Notes: generated from the sequence alone by a model not told the origin. Shown: positions 55,654 through 64,000, counted from the first letter of the stretch. The stretch is DNA of 64,000 nucleotides from Enterobacter cloacae subsp. cloacae ATCC 13047 (GCF_000025565.1 NC_014121.1:2480001-2544000), one strand, 5' to 3'. Numbers and translations: made by a program.

Positions 55654-55959
55654 TTAACTGGCCGTCAGCGCATCGAAGGTTTGCGGTGCCTCATCCGGCG
55701 TGAGCGGCAGCAGATGTTCGGCGCGCACAAACGCAAAACCGTGCTGATTATCAAAGGCGTAGACATCGCCCGTCACCAGCCAGAGCGCGCGATCCGCTGT
55801 GGCAGGCAGCTGCGTCATCACGCCATTGACCGGGTTAACGAAGCGCTGGCCGGGCTGGCAAAGGCCAAACAACTCAACGGATTTACCCACATTGCGACGG
55901 CCTGAGGCCGTGCGGGCACCAATGATCAACGCCATGCTGCCCGGTTTAAGCTGAAACAT
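55654..55959 (-). CDS. Conserved small protein of unknown function
   Basis: The 101-residue soluble protein MFQLKPGSMALIIGARTASG has a beta-rich look. The opening (PGSMALIIGA...NVGKSVELFG) resembles a KOW/SH3-like barrel, and a later part is VNPVNGVMTQLPATADRALWLVTGDV. I recognise no named family. Base composition is host-like. It abuts the yeaO stop (tail to tail, no gap). E. coli K-12 has nothing here. Confidence 0.7.
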   Translation of the reverse strand: MFQLKPGSMALIIGARTASGRRNVGKSVELFGLCQPGQRFVNPVNGVMTQLPATADRALWLVTGDVYAFDNQHGFAFVRAEHLLPLTPDEAPQTFDALTAS

Positions 55960-56039
55960 ACTTCTCTCACGATAACGGTGGCCAGAAACTGGCTAAGAAT
56001 AATCCTAAAGAGAAGTGTATCGCAATCTTTGTCCTGCTG

Positions 56040-56294
56040 TCACCTGGCGGGTTGCGGATGATCGCGGCGGTAGAGCTCCCATTCGTCGATCACTTCGCCA
56101 CCGGGCAATTTACACTCCGTACGCACGCCCTGCGGGCTCTGGATTGGGATCTGCTCTCCCCCTTTTTCCAGACAATAGACAGAGGCAGGGTTAGCCATCC
56201 CCACCCTATGCGGCGGCGGTGGGGCAACAGGTGGAGACGTTTTTGTGGTACAGGCCGCCAGGGGTAGCGCGAGAGCCAAAAGCAGAAATCTCAT
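56040..56294 (-). CDS. yoaF: DUF333 lipoprotein YoaF
   Basis: The 84-residue product equals E. coli YoaF. The lipobox LAAC places the lipidated Cys at residue 15, followed by a Pro-rich linker and the DUF333 domain (GMANPASVYCLEKGGEQIPIQ... CKLPGGEVIDEWELYRRDHP). I start at MRFLLLALALPLAAC rather than at a 28-residue longer reading without signal features. Confidence 0.9.
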   Translation of the reverse strand: MRFLLLALALPLAACTTKTSPPVAPPPPHRVGMANPASVYCLEKGGEQIPIQSPQGVRTECKLPGGEVIDEWELYRRDHPQPAR

Positions 56295-56399
56295 CGTGTT
56301 GATCCTTTTTACATCATCAGAAGATAAGGGTAACGGGTCGCCGTCGCTTTCTCCATCATTTCTCCATTTTAACTGCACTTTTCAACACTATAGTGAGGC

Positions 56400-56476
56400 G
56401 TGTTCTCCTTATGACCAGAGAACATCATTCCGTAATCAAGATGTCTTTGCCCCGGTCTCAACAACGGGGCCTTTTT
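56400..56476 (+). ncRNA. Candidate small RNA or attenuated leader in front of dgcP
   Basis: A TATAGT -10 (56389-56394) is followed by TGTTCTC/GAGAACA (56401-56424), a single-stranded stretch of about 24 bases, and a terminator GCCCCG-10 bases-CGGGGC with CTTTTT (56449-56476). This is the build of an Hfq-type sRNA of about 75 nt. It could instead be a terminated leader of dgcP, whose ATG is 125 bp further. No name is recognised. The rest of the 307-bp yoaF-dgcP gap holds promoters only. Confidence 0.45.
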
Positions 56477-56601
56477 CTCCCCTGCCTGCTTCTGGTGGAT
56501 ATATAAAATTCTCACCATTCATGTTTTACTATGGCTGAAGTCGAAATTTTCAGCATAACATGCAGATGCAGACGTCTTGTGCATGGGAGTCAACCTACGT
56601 C

Positions 56602-57630
56602 ATGTCAGATATCATCCTGGCCCGAGTGTCAGAAACGCTCACCACGGAACAATCCCTTGAAAGTCTCGTTCGCCAGTTGCTGGAGATGCTGGAACTTGTG
56701 ACCGAAATGGAGTCGACCTACCTGACGAAGGTCGATATCAATGCCCGTCTTCAGCATATTTTGTATGCCCGAAACAGTAAGCAGATGCAGATCCCGGAGG
56801 GACTAAGCGTGCCCTGGGGCGATACATTGTGCAAACGCGCTCTGGACAGTGACACCATTTTCAGTAACGAGGTTCCTGAACGCTGGGCGGATTGCGATGC
56901 CGCGAAAGCGCTCGGTATTACCACGTACATGAGCGTGCCGGTTCACCTGGCGGATGGTTCCCTGTACGGCACACTCTGTGCGACCAGCACGGAAAAGAAG
57001 CTGCTCAGTGAACGCGGCGAACACGTGCTGAAACTCTTTGCCGGGCTGATTGCCCAGTATATTCAGAAAGAGTCGTTGCTTTCTCAACTTCGAGAAGCGA
57101 ATGCAGCGCTCATCGCCTATTCCTTTACCGACGTTCTCACCGGTTTACCCAACCGCCGCGCCATCTTTGAAGATCTCAACACCCTGTTTTCTTTAGGCCG
57201 CCACCTTAAACGCAACGTAATTATCGCTTTTATCGATCTGGATGATTTTAAACGGATTAACGACCAGTACGGGCATGAAGCAGGCGATCAATTCCTCATT
57301 GAAGTCGGCAAACGTCTGTTAGATGAAAAGACCGAAGACGAGATTATCGGCCGCCTGGGGGGCGATGAGTTCCTGGTAGCCTGCCTGAGTAAAGCGGAAA
57401 ATCAGGCTGATGAGGGTCAGATTAACCAGCTCAGGGCACGGCTTCGCGACCGCATTGCCGGCCAATACGGGTTGGGCAGTGTGAGTATTGTGTACCCGGG
57501 TGCAAGCCTGGGAGTTGTCGAAGTTGATCCTGCCGGGATGGATCCGGACAGCGCATTACGCGTCGCGGATGTTGCGATGTATCAGGATAAAAAGGGTAAA
57601 GGCAAAACGCGCTTTCACGTTTTGGATTAA
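56602..57630 (+). CDS. dgcP: Diguanylate cyclase DgcP (GAF-GGDEF)
   Basis: The 342-residue protein is like E. coli YeaP/DgcP. It has an N-terminal GAF domain (about 20-165, TYMSVPVHLADGSLYGTLCA) and a C-terminal GGDEF domain with intact active site GRLGGDEFLV. It makes cyclic di-GMP from two GTP; E. coli DgcP locates to cell poles. No RxxD inhibitory site stands at the usual place before GGDEF. I start at ATG 56602 by homology; the SD is distant (GGAG, 13 bp). Confidence 0.93.
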   Translation: MSDIILARVSETLTTEQSLESLVRQLLEMLELVTEMESTYLTKVDINARLQHILYARNSKQMQIPEGLSVPWGDTLCKRALDSDTIFSNEVPERWADCDAAKALGITTYMSVPVHLADGSLYGTLCATSTEKKLLSERGEHVLKLFAGLIAQYIQKESLLSQLREANAALIAYSFTDVLTGLPNRRAIFEDLNTLFSLGRHLKRNVIIAFIDLDDFKRINDQYGHEAGDQFLIEVGKRLLDEKTEDEIIGRLGGDEFLVACLSKAENQADEGQINQLRARLRDRIAGQYGLGSVSIVYPGASLGVVEVDPAGMDPDSALRVADVAMYQDKKGKGKTRFHVLD

Positions 57631-57675
57631 CCCCGTACACTCTACGGCATTCTGAAAACCAAAACAGGTGATGGC

Positions 57676-57774
57676 ATGAGAATAGGGATCCTCTTCCCGG
57701 TCGTTATTTTTATAACGGCGGTGGTTTTTTTAGCATGGTTTTTTGTCGGTGGTTACGCGGCTCCGGGAGCATAA
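57676..57774 (+). CDS. yoaK: Small membrane protein YoaK
   Basis: The frame encodes 32 residues, MRIGILFPVVIFITAVVFLA, then a tail ending GGYAAPGA. It is nearly identical to E. coli YoaK. One transmembrane helix; function unknown. The yoaJ ATG directly follows its stop, so the pair is translated together. Confidence 0.9.
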   Translation: MRIGILFPVVIFITAVVFLAWFFVGGYAAPGA

Positions 57775-57849
57775 ATGAGAAAAACCACCCTCATTATGCT
57801 GCTCGTCGCCATCGTCGCCGTTGCTGGCACGCAATTTGGCTGGTGGTAA
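57775..57849 (+). CDS. yoaJ: Small membrane protein YoaJ
   Basis: The frame encodes 24 residues, MRKTTLIMLLVAIVAVAGTQ then FGWW. It corresponds to E. coli YoaJ (24 residues). It is one hydrophobic helix with a basic start and an aromatic end. It begins at the base after the yoaK stop. Confidence 0.9.
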   Translation: MRKTTLIMLLVAIVAVAGTQFGWW

Positions 57850-57860
57850 CACCGCAACGT

Positions 57861-57890
57861 AAAAAGGCCGCCATCTGGCAGCCTTTTTTA
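57861..57890. terminator. Bidirectional terminator between yoaJ and yeaQ
   Basis: AAAAAGGC and GCCTTTTTT pair around an inner CCA/TGG, with T-runs on both strands. It serves both converging transcripts. Confidence 0.85.
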
Positions 57891-57903
57891 ACGCTTATCA
57901 AAC

Positions 57904-58152
57904 TTAGCTTTTGATTTTTCTGTAGATAAACAGAACAACCAGCGCGCCGATCACGGCGACAGCAAAACTGCCGAAGTTGAAACCGTCAACTTTGCCAAAC
58001 CCGAACAGCGTACTGATCCAGCCGCCGACGACCGCGCCGACAATACCCAGTATCACGGTAACGATAAATCCACCGCCATCTTTGCCCGGCATGATCCACT
58101 TCGCCAGAATACCCGCAATAAGCCCAAAGATAATCCAGGATAAAATTCCCAT
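57904..58152 (-). CDS. yeaQ: GlsB/YeaQ/YmgE-family membrane protein YeaQ
   Basis: The 82-residue protein has three hydrophobic segments and the family motif GLIAGILAKWIMPGKDGGGFIVTVILGIVGAVVGG. It equals E. coli YeaQ in length. It is a transglycosylase-associated-type stress membrane protein of unknown function. SD GAGGA 5 bp before the ATG. Confidence 0.93.
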   Translation of the reverse strand: MGILSWIIFGLIAGILAKWIMPGKDGGGFIVTVILGIVGAVVGGWISTLFGFGKVDGFNFGSFAVAVIGALVVLFIYRKIKS

Positions 58153-58296
58153 AACTTTCCTCTCTGTATGGTTTTTGTCATTAAATCAACGACACAAAAA
58201 GGATAGCACAGGATCCGGGAAAGGAAATTTGTGATTAGTATCACAGCGAGAGAGTGCGCATTTAGTATCCAAAACCGCACCACACGAAATGTGGGG

Positions 58297-58329
58297 TTGC
58301 AACTTAAGATGAGAAAGATTATCTTTCTC
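58297..58329 (+). promoter_or_regulatory. Fur-repressed promoter of the RyhB-family sRNA
   Basis: GAGAAAGATTATCTTTCTC (58311-58329) is a perfect 9-1-9 palindrome and matches 14 of 19 positions of the Fur box. It overlaps the promoter TTGCAA (58297-58302), 17-bp spacer, TATCTT (58320-58325). Iron-loaded Fur would block it. Confidence 0.85.
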
Positions 58330-58331
58330 AA

Positions 58332-58426
58332 CACTGAATAGTTGAGTTAAACACTCAGGTATTTAGTACGACATTGCTCACATTGCTTCCAGTATTTTTG
58401 CCCACGCTTTAGTGGGCATTTTTTTT
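58332..58426 (+). ncRNA. ryhB2: RyhB-family iron-responsive small RNA (RyhB-2 type)
   Basis: The core at 58368-58396 (ACGACATTGCTCACATTGCT and the next nine bases) is identical to the target-pairing core of E. coli RyhB as I recall it. A first stem TGAGT/ACTCA precedes it, and a terminator GCCCAC-GCTTTA-GTGGGC with eight T residues ends it. The size of about 95 nt fits. A Fur box covers the promoter. The place beside yeaQ is that of Salmonella RyhB-2 (RfrB/IsrE), not of ryhB itself. It would repress mRNAs of iron-using proteins with Hfq under iron starvation. Confidence 0.9.
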
Positions 58427-58432
58427 ACCCGC

Positions 58433-59905
58433 TTACACGGCGATAAAGGCATAGCGGTTGCGTCCTGCGCGTTTTGCCTGATAGAGCGCCTGGTCAGCCG
58501 CAATAATAATGTTCTGCTGGCTGCCTGCAATGTCAACGGCACGTGCGGTTGACACCCCGACGCTGACCGTTACCCGTCCAAAGGGGCTAAAGGCATGCTC
58601 AATATGCAGTGAAAATACATTGCGGATGATCGTCTGGGCCAGGCGGATGGCTTCCTGAATATCGGCGTCTGGCAGGATCAGCGCAAACTCTTCGCCGCCA
58701 TAACGTGCCACAAGCTGGTTGTTGCGGGTAAGGCTCTCTCTGAGGCTATTCCCCAGTAGGGTAAGGCATCGGTCTCCTTCTGGGTGACCGTAGTTATCAT
58801 TGTATTTTTTGAAATAATCGACATCGACAATGAGGATAGAAATTGGCGTGTCGTTATCCGCACACGCGGCGATTTCAGACAGAATTTTTTCATCAAACGT
58901 GCGGCGGTTGAAAAGCCCCGTCAGCGCATCTTCAGAGGCTATTATCTTGAGCTCTTTGTTATCTCTGGTTTTTCTGGACAGATCCGAATAGAGAAAATAA
59001 GACGCGACGATAAGCGCCACGGTAAAAATAAGAATGAGTACGGCGAGCTGAATGGCCTGCTTACGCCAGGCTGCAAGTGCTTCTTCTTTACTCACTGCAA
59101 CGGTGGTGACCAATCCGTAACGTTTGTTTTTCTCAAAAGCGAAAATGCGTTCGACTTTATCAAACCGCGAAACCGAGCTGGCAATCCCTGAATTTTGTAC
59201 CTTCAGGTATTCTCTGAACAGGGGTGAGTCTGAAACAATCGCGCCAATGTAGTTATTTTTAAACGGATAGCGAACCAGCAACACGCCGGATTGTGTCGTG
59301 AGGCCAATGACTCCAGCATGGCCAATATTAATCTGCCCGTAGAGTGCCAGAAAATTTTCGATTCCAAGCGTCACCACGACAACGCCGTTAAAGTCTCCGG
59401 TCTGCGTTTCAAGCCGTCGACTGATCGTAATCACCCATTTCCCGTTCGTTCTGCTCACGACCGGCTGGCCAATAAAAATCTGCTGACTTTTATTTTCCTT
59501 GTGATAGATAAAAAACGATCTATCAGCCCCTTTTCGCGGCCCGGAAAAACGTCCGTACAATGCCGTAAAGATGTCACCATTGACATCGTAAATAACCACA
59601 TTGTTAATCTGGCTAAGAAGATTATCCTGATTTTCTATTATCCGCTGAATATTGGTCGCCTGTTCCGGGGTCATACCATAAATGTCGATCATGTCTGAAA
59701 TGGTGGTGATCAGCATTTCGCTTTGACGCATGATCCCCTCAGTATAAACATCCAGGGTATGGCTCAGGTTAGCAACGCCGGTATTAATTTGCTGAATTGA
59801 CTGCTGTCTGGACGTGGTAATTTGGACCGCAAGCGACAACGAGATGATCAACGAGACAATGATGACAGTAATGGTTGTTGTGTAAAAAGTATTTTTCACA
59901 TGCAC
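58433..59905 (-). CDS. Membrane diguanylate cyclase with Cache sensor domain
   Basis: About 490 residues: transmembrane helix at the N-terminus (TTTITVIIVSLIISLSLAV), a periplasmic dCache-like sensor (about 35-295), a second helix (LAVLILIFTVALIVASYFLY) and a GGDEF domain with active site ARYGGEEFALI. It should make cyclic di-GMP in response to a periplasmic signal. It is not a close match to any E. coli K-12 cyclase I know. The start is uncertain: GTG 59905 has AAGGTGG upstream, while a TTG at 59947 adds 14 polar residues. Confidence 0.85.
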   Translation of the reverse strand: MHVKNTFYTTTITVIIVSLIISLSLAVQITTSRQQSIQQINTGVANLSHTLDVYTEGIMRQSEMLITTISDMIDIYGMTPEQATNIQRIIENQDNLLSQINNVVIYDVNGDIFTALYGRFSGPRKGADRSFFIYHKENKSQQIFIGQPVVSRTNGKWVITISRRLETQTGDFNGVVVVTLGIENFLALYGQINIGHAGVIGLTTQSGVLLVRYPFKNNYIGAIVSDSPLFREYLKVQNSGIASSVSRFDKVERIFAFEKNKRYGLVTTVAVSKEEALAAWRKQAIQLAVLILIFTVALIVASYFLYSDLSRKTRDNKELKIIASEDALTGLFNRRTFDEKILSEIAACADNDTPISILIVDVDYFKKYNDNYGHPEGDRCLTLLGNSLRESLTRNNQLVARYGGEEFALILPDADIQEAIRLAQTIIRNVFSLHIEHAFSPFGRVTVSVGVSTARAVDIAGSQQNIIIAADQALYQAKRAGRNRYAFIAV

Positions 59906-60165
59906 GAGCTTTTCCACCTTATCACGCCTGACATCCCTGGCTGACAACTCGTGTCACTGTAACAAAGGTCAGGATAAGAGGAAAATAAATTGCACTTAAG
60001 CGCAAAATAAGAAGCGGTTATTATTTTGCTTCACTAAAATTTGCGTCAGGGTTATTACGGAGATCCCCTGGCGCCTGCCGCTCTCTCCCGTGAGTACCAG
60101 GCTTGTACCCTGCCCCGGCTGTGTTAAGATTCACCCCATCAGGGAGCTGACAGGATAACCGGAAA

Positions 60166-61692
60166 ATGAAAAAAATCATTGCCGTTGCTATCGTATCAAC
60201 GATTCTGGTCATTCTGTCTCTGTATGCGGTGAATGCGGTTATCATCAGCCAGCAGAAGGATAAACAGCGTGAGATCGCCCAGACGCTTTTGCACTATTCC
60301 GAAGGATTATCCGAAAGCATCGCGCTGGCCCTTAAAGAGGTAACAACCCGAGGCTGCAATCAAACCAGCCTTGATCGCTACAGAAAGCTAAAACTCGACA
60401 GCCCCTATTTTTCCGATATCGGTTTTGTTGAAAATGGGCAAGTCGTCTGTACTGCCTTTTGGGATAAGCTCGCCACTCCAGTCCCTCTACCGACAGAACT
60501 CCATAAAACACCAAGAGGCTTTCTGTTAGCGCAGTTTTCGAGAAAAGATTTTTTCACTGGCAACGCGGCAATCTATAATAATGTGATTATTTTCACCTCG
60601 CGTTATGCCTACGATAAATTCACGCCGGTTACGGCAAACTATGCGCTGAGTACCACGACGAAAGATTTCGACCGAACATTTTTCTCGGTTAAGCCAGATG
60701 TCATAAAACACCACTGGCCAGATTCAGCGCTTTTTACCCTGATCCTGACGCAGTGCAGCACGCGATGGGACATATGCGTTACGGTGAAGCATTACGACGC
60801 GGGCCTGGCTTCGCTCCCCGTTGTGGTGTTTATTCTTCTGACGACTATTCTGTGTTTTATCTGGACCGCAATCTCGTTGTTTTTCATGCGCATTTACGAA
60901 GATCGCTTCTCACTGGAGCGAACGCTGGTTAAGGCGGTAAAAAACAATTCTATCAGCGTTAACTACCAGCCGATTATACGTATCCAGGATAAAAGCATTG
61001 TCGGTATAGAAGTGCTGTCGAGATGGCGCGATTATCATCGCACCGATGTTTCTCCGGAACTGTTTATTCCTTTAATTAAGAAAATTGGGCTGTACCGACA
61101 GTATTATATTAATATTATTGAAAAATCGCTGTCTGAGATCGCACCGCTTGCCATTAAACATCAGCTGATGATTTCGCTGAACGTTGGGCGAACAGAGATT
61201 GAAGATGGACAGTTTATCCAGACGTTACGTCGTGAATGTGCATTTAATCACATCCCCCTGTCTTTGATAAAAGTGGAACTTTCAGAAAAAGCGGTATCCA
61301 GTGCAGATATTCTGGAAGGGTTTTGTCTGGAGCTGAAAAAACTTGGGGTGAGAATATCGATAGACGATTTCGGTGTGAAAAACTCAAATCTGGACCGACT
61401 CTCTCTGCTGGAATATGACGAAATCAAAATCGATAAGTCGCTGGTGGACGGTATCAATGAACATTATAAGCAGAATATTTTTGCTATTTTTTGCGATGCG
61501 CTTGCCAGGCTCAACAAAACGCTCGTTTTCGAAGGGGTGGAAAGTGAAACCCAGTATCGTTTTATTGCGGACAGGTATCCTGACGCTCTGATCCAGGGGT
61601 GGTACTTTTCAAAATCACTGACACGCAGTGAACTGGCGAAGAAACTTACGATGAGAATGCCCTTGCGGGCTACTCGTTCCCCCACTGATTAA
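60166..61692 (+). CDS. CSS-motif EAL phosphodiesterase
   Basis: The 508-residue protein has a membrane helix at 5-27, a periplasmic CSS domain with conserved cysteines (about 64, 94, 196, 203), a second helix near 220-240, and a cytoplasmic EAL domain. The signature is EVL in GIEVLSRW instead of EAL, but the metal and catalytic residues are kept: SLNVG, IKVELSE, ISIDDFG, IKIDKSL, FEGVE and IQGWYFSK. It is probably an active cyclic-di-GMP phosphodiesterase controlled by periplasmic redox state, as in E. coli PdeC. It is divergent from the cyclase gene and may oppose it. Confidence 0.87.
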   Translation: MKKIIAVAIVSTILVILSLYAVNAVIISQQKDKQREIAQTLLHYSEGLSESIALALKEVTTRGCNQTSLDRYRKLKLDSPYFSDIGFVENGQVVCTAFWDKLATPVPLPTELHKTPRGFLLAQFSRKDFFTGNAAIYNNVIIFTSRYAYDKFTPVTANYALSTTTKDFDRTFFSVKPDVIKHHWPDSALFTLILTQCSTRWDICVTVKHYDAGLASLPVVVFILLTTILCFIWTAISLFFMRIYEDRFSLERTLVKAVKNNSISVNYQPIIRIQDKSIVGIEVLSRWRDYHRTDVSPELFIPLIKKIGLYRQYYINIIEKSLSEIAPLAIKHQLMISLNVGRTEIEDGQFIQTLRRECAFNHIPLSLIKVELSEKAVSSADILEGFCLELKKLGVRISIDDFGVKNSNLDRLSLLEYDEIKIDKSLVDGINEHYKQNIFAIFCDALARLNKTLVFEGVESETQYRFIADRYPDALIQGWYFSKSLTRSELAKKLTMRMPLRATRSPTD

Positions 61693-61915
61693 GGAAATTC
61701 GCAATATCATCGATGCGTACCGTGCGGATCCCCGCCTCACTGGCCATTTCCTGCTGGGCTTCCTCGCTGATTTCCTCGTTGTTCGTTAACCGCGTCAGCA
61801 GCAGCTGGAAATAGTACGCCAGCGCGTCATGCTCTGACTCACTGACTGGCTCAGCGGTTTCCGTCGAATACTCGTCGACGATGTCATAATATTTAAGCGG
61901 AATATCGTTGTTCAT
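61670..61915 (-). CDS. ymjA: DUF2543 protein YmjA
   Basis: The 81-residue acidic protein [20 protein letters not shown]... FLNQWGNE matches E. coli YmjA over its full length. Function is unknown. I start at the ATG at 61915 by homology. It overlaps the 3' end of the phosphodiesterase gene by 23 bp. In E. coli ymjA lies elsewhere. Confidence 0.88.
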   Translation of the reverse strand: MNNDIPLKYYDIVDEYSTETAEPVSESEHDALAYYFQLLLTRLTNNEEISEEAQQEMASEAGIRTVRIDDIANFLNQWGNE

Positions 61916-61986
61916 AAACAGTCTCTCGTCTGTCATTTAGCGGGTGATGCACCGAGTATAGCGGACGCATTACGTTGACCAAAGTA

Positions 61987-62334
61987 TTAGATAAGCAGCG
62001 CAAGTAAGGCAGCGAGAGCCGGCATAGCCTGAACATAGAGGATTTTTCGGCTGGCAGTCGCTGCGCCAAAAATTCCGGCAAGTAGCACGCAGCTCAGGAA
62101 AAAGACGGTCACAGGGACACCGCGCTCTCCGAGCCAGAGTCCCCAGAGCAGACCCGCCGCCAGAAAACCGTTATACAGCCCCTGATTCGCAGCCAGTACG
62201 CGGGTGTCACGCGCAAAATCGGGCGTGAGATTGAAAGCCTTGTGCCCGGTTTTAGTGTTCCACAGGAACATCTCCAGCACCAGAATATAGAGATGGATTA
62301 ACGCAACAATAATGATAAGTACAGTGGCTAACAT
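61987..62334 (-). CDS. DUF1304 membrane protein
   Basis: The 115-residue protein has four hydrophobic helices. The pattern HLYILVLEMFLWNTKTGHKAFNL and ANQGLYNGFLAAGLLWG is typical of DUF1304. Function is unknown. It lies downstream of the BCCT gene but behind a terminator, so it likely has its own promoter. Confidence 0.85.
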   Translation of the reverse strand: MLATVLIIIVALIHLYILVLEMFLWNTKTGHKAFNLTPDFARDTRVLAANQGLYNGFLAAGLLWGLWLGERGVPVTVFFLSCVLLAGIFGAATASRKILYVQAMPALAALLALLI

Positions 62335-62360
62335 GAGGCTGTCTCACACAGTCAGTGGCA

Positions 62361-62392
62361 AAATAAATGCCGTCCCATCGGACGGCATTTTG
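62361..62392 (-). terminator. Terminator of the BCCT transporter gene
   Basis: AAATGCCGTCC-CATC-GGACGGCATTT is a perfect 11-bp stem. It is followed on the minus strand by a T-rich tail and lies just after the betT-like stop. Confidence 0.85.
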
Positions 62393-62395
62393 GTA

Positions 62396-64000
62396 TTAAC
62401 GAACCAGATGCAGGAAGTGCAGATGTTTTTCGTACTGGTCCAGTATGTCATTGATAAGCTGTTCCTGATTCCAGCCCATCACATCATAGTTCTGACCGCC
62501 CTCTTTCAGATACACTTCAGCGCGATAATAGCGGTGTTGCTCTGCCTGTTGCTCGTCATTATCCATAGCGGCAAGAGCAAAAGTTGGCGAATTATAGCCA
62601 CGTAGCCTCACTTCATAAATAAAGTTCAGCTCATTGCCTAAATCAACTTCAAGCCGGAGACGATCATCAGCCGCATCATTGATATGACTCAACGTCCCCT
62701 GCTTGTTCAGTTCTTCCTGAACCAACGTCATGGCAGGCTGGATGACGTCGTCCATAAACCGTTTCACCAGAGAACGTTTCGGCAGATAGGCAATATTGCG
62801 CAACCTTCTCTGCCACGGAATAGGGTTACGTGCGGCAGTCGGCGCAATCGTCGCCATGCTCAGACTTTCACGTTTGGTCAAATCCCGACGCAGGGCTTTT
62901 AACAGTCCGTATATTGAGATCAATAAGATCACGGAGAATGGTAATGCGCTCGCTATTGTCACGGTTTGCAGCGCGCTTAGCCCACCCGCAATCAGCAGTG
63001 CAATGGCCACAATCCCCATGAGCGAGGCCCAGAAAATTCGCTGCCATACAGGCGTGTTAGCGACGCCACCCGATGCCAGCGTATCAACAACCATCGCCCC
63101 GGAGTCAGCCGAGGTGACAAAGAAGACAATGACCATCGCCATTGCAATAAATGACAACACTGAGGAAAACGGGAAATGTTCAAGGAAATTAAACAGGGCC
63201 AACGCGACATCCTGCTGGACGGTATTTGCCAGGTCTGTTGCTCCCTGATTCATGATGAGATAAATGGCGCTGTTACCAAACACCGTCATCCACATGAGGG
63301 TAAAACCTGCGGGAACAAACAGCACGCCCGTAACAAACTCACGAATTGTCCTGCCACGGGATACGCGCGCGATGAACATACCGACAAACGGCGACCAGGA
63401 AAGCCACCATCCCCAGTACAACAGCGTCCAGCCACCAAGCCAGTTGCTTGATTTCGGTTCGTAGGCGTAAAGGTTAAAGGTTTTACTCACTAATTCCGAA
63501 AGATAACCGCCGGTATTTTCGACAAAAGATTTCAGTAAAAGTACGGTTGGTCCAAGACACAGCACAAGCGCCAGAAGTAAAACAGCCAGACCCAGATTGA
63601 GTTCAGAGAGGATACGTATTCCCTTGTCCAGACCGGACACCACTGAAATCGTCGCTAACCCCGTGATGACCACAATCAGAATGACCTGCACCGTTTCATT
63701 GATGGGCACCCCAAAAAGATGGTTCAGACCGGCATTAACCTGCAAAACACCGTAACCCAGCGATGTGGCAACGCCAAAGACCGTCCCTATCACCGCAAAA
63801 ATATCGACTGCATGGCCGACAGGACCGTAGATGCGATCGCCTATGATGGGATAGAGTGCGGAACGCAGCGTTAAAGGCAAACCGTGACGGTAGCTGAAGA
63901 ATGCCAGAATCAGCGCCACAATGGCATAGATGGCCCATGCATGCAGTCCCCAGTGGAAGAACGTCAGGCGCATGGTTTCTTTCGCTGCGGCTACGGTTTC
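62396..64000 (-). CDS. betT: BetT-like choline/betaine (BCCT) transporter, start outside the window
   Basis: The last 534 residues are present; the frame is open at the window edge. The BCCT core signature WTLLYWGWWLSWSPFVGMFIARVSRGRTIREF is complete, and LRLTFFHWGLHAWA-type sequence lies near the left edge. The long hydrophilic C-terminal tail (about 130 residues) is typical of BetT and confers osmotic control in E. coli. The substrate is probably choline, but other BCCT substrates are possible since no bet genes are seen here. Confidence 0.85.
   Translation of the reverse strand, partial: ETVAAAKETMRLTFFHWGLHAWAIYAIVALILAFFSYRHGLPLTLRSALYPIIGDRIYGPVGHAVDIFAVIGTVFGVATSLGYGVLQVNAGLNHLFGVPINETVQVILIVVITGLATISVVSGLDKGIRILSELNLGLAVLLLALVLCLGPTVLLLKSFVENTGGYLSELVSKTFNLYAYEPKSSNWLGGWTLLYWGWWLSWSPFVGMFIARVSRGRTIREFVTGVLFVPAGFTLMWMTVFGNSAIYLIMNQGATDLANTVQQDVALALFNFLEHFPFSSVLSFIAMAMVIVFFVTSADSGAMVVDTLASGGVANTPVWQRIFWASLMGIVAIALLIAGGLSALQTVTIASALPFSVILLISIYGLLKALRRDLTKRESLSMATIAPTAARNPIPWQRRLRNIAYLPKRSLVKRFMDDVIQPAMTLVQEELNKQGTLSHINDAADDRLRLEVDLGNELNFIYEVRLRGYNSPTFALAAMDNDEQQAEQHRYYRAEVYLKEGGQNYDVMGWNQEQLINDILDQYEKHLHFLHLVR

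Overview
The window is a chromosomal segment of an enteric bacterium (Enterobacteriaceae). Gene content, gene order and protein sequences follow the E. coli katE - chb - ast - gapA - yeaGH - yeaQ region closely. The extra secreted chitinase, the altered ynj gene order and a RyhB-type RNA beside yeaQ point to Enterobacter or a near relative rather than E. coli itself. This is inferred from recognised sequences; no database was searched. Host genes are GC-rich. One block between mipA and yeaG is strikingly AT-rich and is clearly foreign.

Layout. 1-9 kb: the end of tcyP, cedA, catalase katE, then the chitobiose operon chbBCARFG on the minus strand with its CRP site and the ChiX sRNA decoy site between chbB and chbC, then osmE. 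9-12.4 kb: nadE, the SOS-controlled nuclease gene cho with a perfect LexA box, ves and the periplasmic chaperone spy. 12.6-18.7 kb: the arginine succinyltransferase operon astCADBE (minus strand) with a sigma-54 promoter and candidate ArgR and NtrC sites. 19-27 kb: xthA, a TVP38/DedA-like protein, the ynjBCD transporter with ynjE, then ynjF, ynjA, nudG and ynjH. 27-36 kb: gdhA, topB, selD, ydjA, sppA, ansA, pncA. 36-41.6 kb: a secreted GH18 chitinase, yeaC, msrB, gapA, yeaD, mipA.

42-47.8 kb: an integrated element of about 5.8 kb, flanked by the 8-bp direct repeat AAAGGACG. It carries a large serine recombinase, a tiny membrane protein, a ribbon-helix-helix protein, a DUF2188 protein, a helicase gene destroyed by an IS3-family insertion, and a candidate structured small RNA. 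It sits in the ribosome-binding site of yeaG, so the sigma-54 promoter and leader of yeaGH are now on the far side of the element. The element's own DNA is heavily enriched in the palindrome AGTACT.

47.8-64 kb: yeaG (Ser/Thr kinase) and yeaH, yeaK, the microprotein yoaI, yeaL, nimR/nimT, a stand-alone CTP-synthase-like glutamine amidotransferase, yeaO, an unknown small protein, yoaF, the diguanylate cyclase dgcP with a candidate small RNA in front of it, the microproteins yoaK and yoaJ, yeaQ, a Fur-regulated RyhB-family sRNA (RyhB-2 position), a second GGDEF protein facing a CSS/EAL phosphodiesterase, ymjA, a DUF1304 membrane protein and a truncated BCCT (BetT-like) transporter.

Themes are chito-oligosaccharide use, nitrogen-limitation responses (ast, gdhA, yeaGH), stress (katE, osmE, spy, msrB, cho), cyclic-di-GMP turnover, and one decaying mobile element that has rewired a stress operon.
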